Position numbers and translations under genes: made by a program. From positions 1 to 45,496 of IMG/VR virus record IMGVR_UViG_3300046454_000784: a stretch of 45,496 nt of DNA; one strand, 5' to 3'. Of the stretch, positions 1 to 8,174 are shown one piece after another; the first letter of the stretch is position 1; the number at the start of each line of letters is the position of its first letter. This DNA is from a virus. The notes under the pieces were generated by a model that was not told the origin of the DNA, ran no database searches, and saw nothing but the letters and a program-made list of their open reading frames with translations.

Positions 1-723
1 CGAGGGCAGCACGCCGCGCGTGGGCGATGTCGTGATCCACACGAAGGCGGCCGGGACATAGTCGCCGGTCGCGGTGAAGTGGTAGTTGCCGACGCCCTGG
101 GCGCGCTTGTTCAGCAGCCGCGGCGTCGAGAGTGAGTTGGCGACGACGCCCTCGATCCAGACGGTGTGCTGCGTCGCATCGGCCAGCCAGGCAGTGATCG
201 CGGCTGCGTCGTCGGTGACGCCGTTCTCCACCGCGCCGTAGAAGGTCAGGGGATGGAACGGCGGCGCTGCGCCACCCCCGCCGCCGGGCTGCCACGACAC
301 GCCCACCGCCGCGACGCTGTCGGCCGTCAGGACGTAGCCGTTCGGGCCCACGGGTACGCGCGTGTTGGCGCCGGCGAAGCCCCAGAGGTCGCCCTTGACG
401 AAGAGGGGCGAGATGAGCGCCAGCAGATCGCCGGCCGAGTTGGCGGCGACCACGTCGCGGCCAAAGGAGGTGAAATCCGTCACCGCCATCGTGCCGCCGA
501 AGATGAAGTAGGGCAGCTTGTCGATGCCGCCTACCAGGCCCGCGAGCGCGGTGACGTTGGCCGGGATACCGATGATGCTCGACCAGAGGACGGCGCCGCT
601 GCCGCCGCCCGTGCTGAGCAGCTGCAGGAACTCGAGCGCCGTGGGCGTCAGCGTGACGGGCCGGCCCTCCGGCGTCGTGCCCCAAGGAAGCTGTAGGGCC
701 GGAGGAACGGCGGCCGCCGCCAT
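1..723 (-). CDS. Tailspike/tail fibre N-terminal part with pectate-lyase-type start of a beta-helix (partial)
   Basis: The reading frame is open for 241 codons from an ATG and runs off the left edge, so only the N-terminus is present. Its ATG overlaps the TGA of the upstream stabilisation-protein gene (ATGA). Residues 1-150 look like a virion-anchoring region ending in a Gly-rich linker (five Gly, then Ala-Ala-Pro-Pro). At residues 162-172 is YGAVENGVTDD, followed by AAAITAWLADA. This is the signature that opens pectate-lyase-like right-handed beta-helices in phage tailspikes (usual form YGAvgDGvtDDTaAIqaA). The protein probably binds or degrades a host surface glycan. The family assignment rests on this one motif; the catalytic part lies outside the window. 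Confidence 0.8.
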   Translation of the reverse strand, partial: MAAAAVPPALQLPWGTTPEGRPVTLTPTALEFLQLLSTGGGSGAVLWSSIIGIPANVTALAGLVGGIDKLPYFIFGGTMAVTDFTSFGRDVVAANSAGDLLALISPLFVKGDLWGFAGANTRVPVGPNGYVLTADSVAAVGVSWQPGGGGGAAPPFHPLTFYGAVENGVTDDAAAITAWLADATQHTVWIEGVVANSLSTPRLLNKRAQGVGNYHFTATGDYVPAAFVWITTSPTRGVLPS

Positions 724-2141
724 CAGGAGAACCCGGGCTCGATGTCTGCGTGCGCGGCGATGATTGCGCGGCGCACCGGGTCGGTGATCTCGAGGCGCCA
801 ACCCATCTGGCGGCCGCGGCCCTGGCGCAGCCAGCGCAGCCGCTTGGCGAACTCACCCTGCTTGCCCATCGAGCGCCAGGGCTGCTGGGCGCTGAAGGTC
901 TTGCCCCCGTCGGTGGTGCGGCGAAGCATGATCTTGGGATCCGAGCCGTCGCCGGTGGTCAGGCCGACGCCGGCCTCGATGTCGAGCTCGAAGCGGTGGC
1001 AGAAGAGGTAGTTGCGGTCGGCGTGCTGCGTGACGGTGTCGATCAGGCCGCGCATCGGCAGCGAATACTCCTTGAAGAAGTCCCAATCGACCTGGCCGAT
1101 GCGTCCGTCGAAGGCGTCGCCCACGAGGGTCGTATCGTAGGCGTCCAGGGCGTTGCGCACCCGGTAGCGGCCCAGCGAGATGAAATTCGCATCGACGCTG
1201 TCGCGCTCATGCCAGCGGCCGGTCGAGATGTCGTAGCAGAGCGTGACCGCCTGGTGCGGCAGCGTCAGGAAGATGAGCTTGTGGCCCTCGATCGTGAGCG
1301 TGAAGCACTCGGCCAGCGCGATGTCAGGCTCCGCGGCGATGAAGCGCTCGATGGGGTGGGTAGAGATGCGGATGGGGACGTTCGCCTGCAGCCGGTAGAA
1401 GACATGGTCGACGCCCAGGAAGAAAAGCGCGCCGTCCGTCTTGACGATGCTGAAGGGCGAGATGGTCCCGTAGTTGATGATCCCGCCCGTGTAGCGCGCG
1501 AAGGGGAAGGAGGCCGCGCCGGAGTCGTACCAAATCTCGATGTGGTCGGTGCAGAAGATGAAGACCAGCTGCAGGTTCTGCTGCACCGCGATGACGTTGC
1601 CGGGCGCGCCCTCGGCGCTGGCGAAGTCCAGGCCGGAATAGGTGCGCCCATCGAAGAGCGCGGAGATGAACCACTGGTTCGTGTTCAGGTGGTCGAACAG
1701 GAAGTAGCCGTCCATGTAGGTGACGGTCGCGGCCGGCGAGAACGCGGGCGAGGTGATCTGCTCGAACCCGTTGACGAAGTCGAAAGTCCACCCCTTGTTT
1801 CCGTTGACGATGATCGCCTGCAGGCCGTTCGAGGCCATGCCGACGGGCCCGGTGCCGGCGATCCCCTCGCCCAGGACGAAGGCGTTGCCATCGGCGCGCA
1901 CCTCGAAGAGTTGGTCCCCCTGCACGAAGAGCGCGCTCGTCTGGAAGAGAAGCGATCCGCGGCTCGGGCTGCCCGGCTGGCCGGTGCTCGAGAAGAACGT
2001 CAGGCCGGCGCAGCCGAAGAGCGGCGCCTGGCCCTTGGCCTCGGCGGGCTGGCGCTCGGTCATCCAATTCAGCAGATGCTCGTTGTTGAGCTGCGGCGCG
2101 CGGCTGCGGCTCGTTTCGATGGCGAGGAGGATCTCGGCCAT
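723..2141 (-). CDS. P22 gp10-like packaged DNA stabilisation protein
   Basis: This 472-residue protein is close to the usual length of the P22 gp10 (Phage_stabilise) family, the hub factor that closes the portal channel after packaging. The body is rich in short beta-strands of the kind seen in these beta-propeller-like tail proteins, for example TYMDGYFLFDHLNTNQW, HIEIWYDSGAASFPF and DGALFFLGVDHVFYRL. It lies directly after the gp4-like connector and before the tailspike, which is the order expected for a P22-type tail. The start codon is 3 bases from the stop of the upstream gene and the stop overlaps the next start, so translation is coupled. Identification is by motif and context. Confidence 0.85.
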   Translation of the reverse strand: MAEILLAIETSRSRAPQLNNEHLLNWMTERQPAEAKGQAPLFGCAGLTFFSSTGQPGSPSRGSLLFQTSALFVQGDQLFEVRADGNAFVLGEGIAGTGPVGMASNGLQAIIVNGNKGWTFDFVNGFEQITSPAFSPAATVTYMDGYFLFDHLNTNQWFISALFDGRTYSGLDFASAEGAPGNVIAVQQNLQLVFIFCTDHIEIWYDSGAASFPFARYTGGIINYGTISPFSIVKTDGALFFLGVDHVFYRLQANVPIRISTHPIERFIAAEPDIALAECFTLTIEGHKLIFLTLPHQAVTLCYDISTGRWHERDSVDANFISLGRYRVRNALDAYDTTLVGDAFDGRIGQVDWDFFKEYSLPMRGLIDTVTQHADRNYLFCHRFELDIEAGVGLTTGDGSDPKIMLRRTTDGGKTFSAQQPWRSMGKQGEFAKRLRWLRQGRGRQMGWRLEITDPVRRAIIAAHADIEPGFS

Positions 2142-2144
2142 GGA

Positions 2145-3113
2145 TCACCCCGCGCCGGTGGAATTGTCGATGCCGAACTGCACCGGCTCGCTCTCGCGGT
2201 CGTAGCTCACGACAACCATGGCGTAGGTGTCGGCCATCTCCTTGATGCGGTCCCAGGTGGGCGCAGGGACGCCGAAGCCGGGCGCGAGCTCCTTCGAGAG
2301 GTTCCACTGCAACGGCAGCACCCACTCCTGCGGGAAGTCAGCCGTGTTCGTCGGCACGAGGAAGTCCTGCAGCGGCCTGTACCAGGTGAAGCGCATCGCC
2401 CAGCTTGAGAACTGCGGGACCGGCCAGGGGTAGAGGAGGCCCTCGTCACGCCGCGGCGAATAGAACCATTGCGTCGGCGTGCCCGGCGCGTCCTTGTCTG
2501 GCAGGTCCATGTAGCCCTGGCGCGAGAGGATCGTCATGGGCGTCTCGTTCAGGCCGTTCAGGGTGAGCAGCCGCGCGGCGGGGATCTTGAGCGGGCGCGA
2601 AATCTTGGTGGTGTAGGCCAGCGCATAGTTGCCGGCGTCGGCGCCGACCAGCAGCGCGGCGCCCAGCGCCACGACGTTGCCCACCGGCGGCGTCGGGACC
2701 GTGAACCACTCTGTCAGGCCGCTGTTGTCGACCACGCCCAGACGCATGCCGACGGCCACCAGCGCACCCTGGCCGGTCTGCAGCGTGACGTGGGTAGCGC
2801 CCAACGCGGCCGGCGCCGCCAGCGTGAGCTCGAGCCAGTCGGCCTCGTCGGAGGTCTCGGCAGTCGGCGCCGAGCCGCCGATGACGTAGCGCTTCACGCG
2901 GGGTTGCAGGAAGAGGATGGCCTCTTCTTCGGCCCAGACGTGCGAACCGGTCGCCTCGATCGTCTTGACCATGCCGTTCAGCTTGCGCAGGCCGCTCTGA
3001 TAGTCTTCCGCGGTGGGGTTCTCGTCCTCGGCGATGGAGCCGATGTTGAGGTGGGCGTCCCTGATGATGCCGAGCAGATCGGGGTTCCAATCCGCGACGC
3101 CTGAGGTACTCAT
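2145..3113 (-). CDS. Head-to-tail connector / tail accessory factor (P22 gp4-like)
   Basis: The 322-residue product has an N-terminal helical part (DYQSGLRKLNGMVKTIEA, then WAEEEAILFLQP) typical of head-completion adaptors that dock on the portal. A beta-rich insert follows (residues about 70-180). The C-terminal part (YSPRRDEGLLYPWPVP, then FTWYRPLQDF, then LQWNLSKELAPGFG) is found in podovirus tail adaptor proteins. It is about twice the length of P22 gp4, so the central beta domain is an addition. It overlaps the upstream gene by an ATGA junction and is followed at once by the gp10-like gene. The exact family is inferred. Confidence 0.65.
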   Translation of the reverse strand: MSTSGVADWNPDLLGIIRDAHLNIGSIAEDENPTAEDYQSGLRKLNGMVKTIEATGSHVWAEEEAILFLQPRVKRYVIGGSAPTAETSDEADWLELTLAAPAALGATHVTLQTGQGALVAVGMRLGVVDNSGLTEWFTVPTPPVGNVVALGAALLVGADAGNYALAYTTKISRPLKIPAARLLTLNGLNETPMTILSRQGYMDLPDKDAPGTPTQWFYSPRRDEGLLYPWPVPQFSSWAMRFTWYRPLQDFLVPTNTADFPQEWVLPLQWNLSKELAPGFGVPAPTWDRIKEMADTYAMVVVSYDRESEPVQFGIDNSTGAG

Positions 3114-3583
3114 ACCGGCTCCTGTCCCGCCGGGACGTGCGGCGTGTTGTTCGTCACCAAGTTGCCTGCGGCCGCCCGGTTGGGCAGCCCCGCCGCCAGG
3201 GTGAGCGTGCCGGCGCCAGGGGGCGCGGCCAGGTGGGTCGTGAAGTTGACGCCGGTGTCCAGCATGACGCTGACCGAGTCGCCGTTCGCGAAGCCGGCCG
3301 TCGAGGCCACGTCGAGCACAGTCTGGTGCACGGCCGCGGCGTCGGCCAACTGCACGAAAGTGGGGCCGACGAAGAAGTTGGGGGGCAGCGGGCGCGCCTT
3401 GGGCACGCTCTGGTCATCCCTGACGCCCTTGACCAGATCCTGCGGCTGGCGCGCCTCCCACACGTCGGTGCCGACGATCAGGCCGTTCCACTCCTCGCGC
3501 GTCTCCTCGGCGCGCCTGGGGAACCCGGTGCGATCGTCCTTCCGATAGAAGCTGCCGGGGACGTAGTGCAGATTGCGCCCCAA
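3110..3583 (-). CDS. Virion structural protein of the tail-adaptor cluster
   Basis: The 157-residue protein begins with a TTG codon 5 bases after a strong AGGAGG. The N-terminal half (RNLHYVPGSFYRKDDRTG, REEWNGLIVG, WEARQPQD) is an extended, polar segment recurring in podovirus head-completion regions. The C-terminal half is a small beta domain with Ala/Gly/Thr-rich strands, similar in style to the beta insert of the next gene. I do not recognise a named family. It heads the adaptor, stabilisation and tailspike gene run, so a role in head closure is likely. Upstream lies a divergent intergenic region shared with a rightward islet. Confidence 0.6.
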   Translation of the reverse strand: MGRNLHYVPGSFYRKDDRTGFPRRAEETREEWNGLIVGTDVWEARQPQDLVKGVRDDQSVPKARPLPPNFFVGPTFVQLADAAAVHQTVLDVASTAGFANGDSVSVMLDTGVNFTTHLAAPPGAGTLTLAAGLPNRAAAGNLVTNNTPHVPAGQEPV

Positions 3584-3620
3584 CTCGCCCTCCTACGCTT
3601 CGTGCCTGGCGCGAATCGAA

Positions 3621-3662
3621 TTGACCGCGCGCTCGAGCTCTGGACTTATAGCGCTACACCAC
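3621..3662 (+). promoter_or_regulatory. Sigma70-type promoter with ACACCAC initiation element (islet)
   Basis: TTGACC, a 17-base spacer and ACTTAT are followed after 6 bases by ACACCAC, where transcription would be expected to start. AGGAG and the ATG of the first islet gene follow directly, giving a leader of about 18 bases. Five other operon heads in this window have the same layout (17-base spacer, then ACACCAC touching the Shine-Dalgarno sequence). Confidence 0.6.
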
Positions 3663-3673
3663 AGGAGATCATC

Positions 3674-3781
3674 ATGCTCAACTTCATCCGCCATCTCTGG
3701 GCCGAGCTGTTCGGCCTGGAGCATTGGCATCCCGACAGTTACGGCGAGCGAGTGCGGCGCCGCGCTCTGGGCGACCTGTGA
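3674..3781 (+). CDS. Small amphipathic protein, first gene of rightward islet
   Basis: The 35-residue product starts MLNFIRHLWAELFGLEHW and ends in a basic stretch (RVRRRALGDL). The N-terminal half could form an amphipathic, membrane-associating helix. It has a good Shine-Dalgarno sequence (AGGAG, 6 bases before ATG) and a promoter of its own. It faces the opposite way to the surrounding virion genes. The stop overlaps the next start (TGATG). No family is recognised; an accessory (moron-type) function is inferred from orientation only. Confidence 0.55.
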   Translation: MLNFIRHLWAELFGLEHWHPDSYGERVRRRALGDL

Positions 3782-3867
3782 TGGGCTGGATCATCCGCGC
3801 CCTCAGGGCCTACTGGCGGGCCGTCTGCGAGCCATGCTCTTGGTCGCAGGAGGACCAATCATGGTGA
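3781..3867 (+). CDS. 28-residue Trp-rich small protein
   Basis: The short frame MGWIIRALRAYWRAVCEPCS continues for eight more residues and ends in Trp. It is coupled to the gene before it by TGATG and overlaps the start of the next gene. It has four Trp, two Cys and a basic, hydrophobic first half, consistent with a membrane-surface peptide. It may only be a coupling device for the next gene. No family is recognised. Confidence 0.4.
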   Translation: MGWIIRALRAYWRAVCEPCSWSQEDQSW

Positions 3868-4064
3868 CAACCCAAGAGCCAGCCCCGATGATCGACCTAC
3901 AGCTATGGATCAGGCTGATCGTCATCGTGACCGTCCTCGCGGCATTCGGAGCCTTGTGCTTCTACATGTGGACGTCGGAAGACGCCGCTAAGGCCGCCCG
4001 CGAAAAGGTTTGTGTCGAAGCCCACCTGTTCTTTGATCCTCATACCCTGCTGTGCGAGCCCTAA
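3861..4064 (+). CDS. Small single-pass membrane protein
   Basis: The 67-residue protein starts at an ATG preceded by GCAGGAGG with a 6-base gap. One transmembrane helix is clear (LWIRLIVIVTVLAAFGALCF, about residues 15-34), followed by a charged segment and a tail with two Cys about 12 residues apart (CVEAH to LLCEP). If the tail is periplasmic, those two Cys could form a disulphide. Its TAA overlaps the TAG of the convergent beta-helix gene by two bases. A role at the membrane (superinfection exclusion, lysis) is possible but not shown. Confidence 0.6.
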   Translation: MVTTQEPAPMIDLQLWIRLIVIVTVLAAFGALCFYMWTSEDAAKAAREKVCVEAHLFFDPHTLLCEP

Positions 4065-4939
4065 AGGCACGTCCCGTCCGCCCATGCCGCCTTCCCGGCG
4101 CCTGCGCTGGCCGTGTTGCCGCAAGCCGCCGTATTGCCCCCCACGACGTTGACGGACACGCGGTTGGGCGCGCCGGGCAGCGTGTGGACGTGGTTGTTCT
4201 TCACCGCGCAGTCCTGCCCGTCGTAGAGCGCGATACCCTGCGGCTGAGAACCGACTACCGTGTTGTCGTGGATCGAGATGCGCAGATGACCCGGATTGGG
4301 CCGGAAAGACGTGACGCCCTGGGTGTCGCCATGGATCAGGTTGTAGGCCACCTCGATGTCGGATGATGGAGCCGTGCCGGCCACGGTGTCGGCCAGTTGG
4401 ATGCCGTCTCGGTGCCCATCGTCTACCGCATGCGAGCCGCAGATGACGTTGTGCGTGACCCGGCCGCGCCAGCACGAATAGATGTCCACCCCGTCGAGAC
4501 TCATGCAGGTGAGCGTGTTGCCGACGATGCTGAAGCCGTCGACGTTCTGGAGCGCGACGCTGACGCGGGCGTTGCCGATACGAGAACTCTCCAGGCTGCA
4601 GTCCATGCTGTCCCGGAAAGTGACACCGGGCCCACCCGAGGCGTCGATGGTCACGCCACTGACCTTCACATGGGCGCTATGCCCGCCGACGTAGAGCGCG
4701 CCCAGCCAGTCCCCGGCCAGAGCCTTGAACATCCCGCCGATGATCGTGACGCCTTGCGCGGCGTCGAGGTGCAGGTTGACGAGCGTGGCTTTCGACAGGT
4801 CCAGCGTCAGCGGTGGCGAGAAAGTACGGCCTTTCAACGCCACATGATCGAACGCGCCCACCAGCTGCACGGTGTCGCCTGGCTGGGCTGCTTTCAACTG
4901 CACGATGACGTCGGCAGCCGTGGCGATGAGGATGGTCAT
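4061..4939 (-). CDS. Right-handed parallel beta-helix protein (PbH1 repeats)
   Basis: The 292-residue protein is built from repeated rungs of the PbH1 type, for example GVTIIGGMF, HVKVSGVTIDASGG, CSLESSRIGNARVSV, GFSIVGNTLTC, DIEVAYNLIHGDTQGV, RISIHDNTVVGSQPQGI and CAVKNNHVHTL. The spacing and Asn-ladder positions match the Beta_helix (alginate epimerase/tailspike-like) superfamily. There is no signal peptide, unlike the upstream gene. It lies 8 bases after that gene and its stop overlaps the stop of the rightward islet. It is probably a tail-associated glycan-binding or glycan-modifying protein; catalytic residues cannot be assigned. Confidence 0.75.
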   Translation of the reverse strand: MTILIATAADVIVQLKAAQPGDTVQLVGAFDHVALKGRTFSPPLTLDLSKATLVNLHLDAAQGVTIIGGMFKALAGDWLGALYVGGHSAHVKVSGVTIDASGGPGVTFRDSMDCSLESSRIGNARVSVALQNVDGFSIVGNTLTCMSLDGVDIYSCWRGRVTHNVICGSHAVDDGHRDGIQLADTVAGTAPSSDIEVAYNLIHGDTQGVTSFRPNPGHLRISIHDNTVVGSQPQGIALYDGQDCAVKNNHVHTLPGAPNRVSVNVVGGNTAACGNTASAGAGKAAWADGTCL

Positions 4940-4947
4940 GAGTCCTC

Positions 4948-7404
4948 CTAGAAGGGCGCCGTGCTGACCCGGTTGACGTAGTCGAAGTAGCCACCGGTCC
5001 CGGCGTTGTAGAGGGCGGCGCCCCCGGCATTGCAGGTCGTCTGTACGGTTGGCGTGAGGTCCCCGGCCGCCTTCGGCTGGAATGCCGTCTGCACCGCCAG
5101 CACAGTCGTCAGCGTCGTGAAATCGAGAGACGTGGCCGCGTACTTGTTGGTTCCTAGGCCAACACCGATGGACTTCACGTTGCAGAGGTCAGTCGGGCTG
5201 CCACCCGTCCAGACGGAGAAGTTGCCTGCGACGGCGTTATAAGCCGACAGGCCATTGAAATTGGCGCTGCCGGAATACTTGCTGATGATTGAGGCCGAAC
5301 TGGATGCCGCGACCCCTTGCTGGTTCAGGTTCTTAATCCCGGAGACCGGGTCCTGAACTAGGGTGTTGAAGGCCACCACGGCTGTGCTATCGCAACTCGC
5401 CAAGGTGATCCCGTTGGCGAATGTGCCGACGTAGATGTTGCCCTCGAAAAGACAGCCGGTCATGATATTCGGATTGCCGACTGTCAGCGCGATAGGGCCG
5501 ATCACCTGGGAATGGTTCACTGTGGCCGAGGCGTTCGTACCGTTCCACTGACTGATGCCGCCCGTTATCACGGTCCCGGCCGTCACCCCCAAACCCGTGA
5601 TTGTATTGTTGACGGCCAAGACGCCGGGGTTCGCGGTAAAGGTAACAGTGGTGGCGCTTATCGAGCCATTGGCCACGCCTCCGTTCACCGGATTCGACAT
5701 GAACCAGCCCTGTGAGTCTGCCCAAGCCCCGTCAGGTGTCGTCGTCGTCAAGCCAGTGGCCCGAACGCAGATATTTCCGATGCGCTCGCCAAACTGGTAG
5801 GTCACGCCAGCGCCAAGAGTCGAATAGAGATCAATCTCGCAGTCGGGATGCCAATACCCCGAGGCGTATTTGATATTCTTGGTGAAATTCCAGTCCGCAT
5901 AGACCGGGCCAGCTGCGGTCGTCTGGATTCCTGCGATCCAAGGGCGCTCGAAAGTATTGCCGATGATCCAGAAATCTGTCGCGCTGTTGTCGGAGGCGGT
6001 CAGGTTGCCGGTCAGGTTCACCCCATCGAACATATCGGTGAAGATGTTGTCGTGGATGTAGAGTTCCTTGTTCGGCCCCAGGGCGCTGATGCCGGAAACC
6101 AGATCCATGCCATTCAGGTGCGGCGTCGCCGTGGGAGTGCTGCCTGTGCAATCGCTGGTGACGGTCGCGGTCGTAGCTGGTGTGCCCTGAAGACTGTAGC
6201 CGCTGCCATTCGTGCTCTGCCCCCAGCCGGTGATGACTCCGGGATTGCCGGCCCCGACGTGCTGGTCAATCGTTGCGGTTGCGGTCGCGCCAAAGCCGTT
6301 GTTCGGTCCCGCGCCGTTGTCATGGTAGGCGACAGTCGCCGTCGTGCAGCCCGTGGACCCGACCCCCACGCTGGTCGTGTAGATGCCCTGCTGACCCCGC
6401 TGACCGACGACGCCGGAATTGCTCTGGAAGGTTGAGGACGCAACCTCGACAAAGCTCTGCGCAACCGATCCACCAGGCCCGATGGTCAGGATCGAATCGC
6501 TGGTGGCGAAGCCATTGGTCCCGTTGAAGTCGCGCTGGTGGTTCAAATTCAGGAACTTGAAGCCCTGAACGGTCTGCGTCGCGCCGCTGAGCCGGATATG
6601 TCGAATGGTGGCGCAGCCCGGAGACTCGTCGGTGATGGTGATCTTGTCGGCGTCAGGGAGCGTGAAAATCGTATAGCCGCCATTGGCGTAGGCGTTCGTC
6701 ATGGCCGAATCCAGGGGCCGCGTGACCCGGAGGTCCCCCGGCGTGACAACACCTGTTGCTGCGTTGGCGCTTGTGACTCGATCCCAGACCGGAGGGTCGA
6801 TGATGGCCCCGCAGCGCAGGTAAACACTATCGCCCATGACCGGGCCGCCGCTCGCTGGGGTCTTTTCAAGAACTAGTCTGAATTGCGTCACCATAGTTCC
6901 GCAGGCGCTGCCCGCGGTGCAACTCGCTGTATCCACGTTGGAGCCGTCACCTGGATCGATGTTCGTCACGTCGAAGCGGTTGGGCACCGCCACCACGTTG
7001 AGGTTGCCGGTGGCGCCGAAGGTGTCAGTGATGACGTAGGTAGCGGTGGTGACGGCCAGGGTCGGCGTTCCGCCGTAAGTCCCGTTCGGGACCACGCAGT
7101 TATGGCTGTCGATCTTCAGGCGCGTGTCGGTGCTGATCTTCCCGGGAACGGCCTGGGAGAACACCAAGGAAGAGGCGTGCGTGCCTGTGTAGGTGATGTT
7201 GAGGAAGGGAACCGAGCCGCCGGAATTGCTGCTGTTACAACCGCCATAGCCTGCGAAGGTCTTCGTGCCGATGTTCAGCGTCTGGTTGGCTGGCAACGCG
7301 GATGCCGGCGGAATGAAGCCCAGCCGCAATCGGCCGGCGCCTGTCGCGTAAGCCTCCGTGCTGAGCGCGAAGACCGCGAACAAGGCCAGCAGAAGGCGCT
7401 TCAT
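4948..7404 (-). CDS. Large secreted-type beta-helix protein with Sec signal peptide
   Basis: I place the start at the ATG whose product begins MKRLLLALFAVFALSTEAYA, a clear Sec signal peptide with an AxA-type cleavage site. This gives 818 residues, and the ATG overlaps the stop of the upstream gene (ATGA). The rest is Gly/Thr/Asn-rich and repetitive, with beta-helix-like stretches (ATIRHIRLSG, TVQGFKFLNLNHQRDFNG, NKELYIHDNIFTDMFDGV, DFWIIGNTFERPW) and many Cys pairs. Base composition is visibly poorer in GC than the capsid genes, which suggests recent acquisition. Virion proteins rarely carry signal peptides, so this may be an exported surface or glycan-active protein rather than a particle component. 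Confidence 0.7.
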   Translation of the reverse strand: MKRLLLALFAVFALSTEAYATGAGRLRLGFIPPASALPANQTLNIGTKTFAGYGGCNSSNSGGSVPFLNITYTGTHASSLVFSQAVPGKISTDTRLKIDSHNCVVPNGTYGGTPTLAVTTATYVITDTFGATGNLNVVAVPNRFDVTNIDPGDGSNVDTASCTAGSACGTMVTQFRLVLEKTPASGGPVMGDSVYLRCGAIIDPPVWDRVTSANAATGVVTPGDLRVTRPLDSAMTNAYANGGYTIFTLPDADKITITDESPGCATIRHIRLSGATQTVQGFKFLNLNHQRDFNGTNGFATSDSILTIGPGGSVAQSFVEVASSTFQSNSGVVGQRGQQGIYTTSVGVGSTGCTTATVAYHDNGAGPNNGFGATATATIDQHVGAGNPGVITGWGQSTNGSGYSLQGTPATTATVTSDCTGSTPTATPHLNGMDLVSGISALGPNKELYIHDNIFTDMFDGVNLTGNLTASDNSATDFWIIGNTFERPWIAGIQTTAAGPVYADWNFTKNIKYASGYWHPDCEIDLYSTLGAGVTYQFGERIGNICVRATGLTTTTPDGAWADSQGWFMSNPVNGGVANGSISATTVTFTANPGVLAVNNTITGLGVTAGTVITGGISQWNGTNASATVNHSQVIGPIALTVGNPNIMTGCLFEGNIYVGTFANGITLASCDSTAVVAFNTLVQDPVSGIKNLNQQGVAASSSASIISKYSGSANFNGLSAYNAVAGNFSVWTGGSPTDLCNVKSIGVGLGTNKYAATSLDFTTLTTVLAVQTAFQPKAAGDLTPTVQTTCNAGGAALYNAGTGGYFDYVNRVSTAPF

Positions 7405-8171
7405 GGGCCCACTCCGAGCAAGGTTCCCTTGGGAGCGGCAGAGGAAGCCGCGGCAGGTTTGAACGACCACACCTGAGCGCCGACAATGCGGTTCGTGGCC
7501 CAGGTCGGCGCGTAGCCCACGGAGGTCGTCGCCGAGCAGTTCGTCACGCAATGGGCGATGCGGACGTTGTGGTTGGCGCCTGGGGTCGGGAAGTTGTCGG
7601 AGGTGAAATTGGCGTCCTCTACCCAGGTTCCATAGGTGGCGGTGGTGTTCCAGACGCCGATGACGATCTCGTTGGTGACGCTGAGCGGGCCCGTCGTCAG
7701 GGGGGAGCCGGTCCCGGTAATGCTGGTCTGCGTGGTCACGCTGTCATAGCCGCCGCCGGTCTTATCGAGCGGCGTGGTGGCAAGCAGCCCGGTCACGCAG
7801 ATGGCGGCGGCGGCAGGCGTGCTGTTGGTCGTCCAGTTGATCTGCAAGCTGGAGCTGGGGCTGACGTCGGTCGTCACCTTGGCCGAGATAAGGACGAGCT
7901 TCTGGTTGGTGGTGTACGTCGTATTCAGGGCGGCATAGGTGTTGCTATGCCCGTCGCTGACGGTCCAGGCCGAGCTGTTGCCGACCGCCAGCGCCACGAA
8001 GACGTAGCTTCCGACCGGGCAATCGTTTGCTCCGGTGGTGATCGTGATCGTGGCGACGGAGGAAGCGCTGATAGCTACGCCGAGGTCAGCGACAGTGATC
8101 GCCGCTGCGACCGGCGCGACGGTCAGCGCCCAGGCCGCCAGCCCGATGAGAAGGGATCGCAAGAACTTCAT
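7401..8171 (-). CDS. Secreted protein of unknown function (Sec signal peptide)
   Basis: The 256-residue product begins MKFLRSLLIGLAAWALTVAP, then VAAA, a standard Sec signal peptide. The mature part is a Thr/Ser/Val-rich beta protein (VGSYVFVALAVG, QKLVLISAKVTT, EIVIGVWNTTATYGTW) resembling the jelly-roll-like domains found with phage tail or lectin proteins. Two Cys lie close together (HCVTNCS). It is coupled to the genes on both sides (3-base gap upstream, ATGA downstream). No named family is recognised. It belongs to a run of three consecutive genes with signal peptides. Confidence 0.6.
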   Translation of the reverse strand: MKFLRSLLIGLAAWALTVAPVAAAITVADLGVAISASSVATITITTGANDCPVGSYVFVALAVGNSSAWTVSDGHSNTYAALNTTYTTNQKLVLISAKVTTDVSPSSSLQINWTTNSTPAAAAICVTGLLATTPLDKTGGGYDSVTTQTSITGTGSPLTTGPLSVTNEIVIGVWNTTATYGTWVEDANFTSDNFPTPGANHNVRIAHCVTNCSATTSVGYAPTWATNRIVGAQVWSFKPAAASSAAPKGTLLGVGP

Positions 8172-8174
8172 GGA

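Noticed and set aside
750-2408. Long rightward open frame of about 550 codons opposite the gp10-like gene
   Set aside because: It is a high-GC shadow of the real leftward gene: Arg/Ala/Gly/Val-rich, no domain, no Shine-Dalgarno, and the opposite strand has family motifs.
4948-7551. Longer start for the large secreted beta-helix protein
   Set aside because: The 49 extra residues lie inside the upstream gene and precede a textbook signal peptide, which must be at the N-terminus to work.
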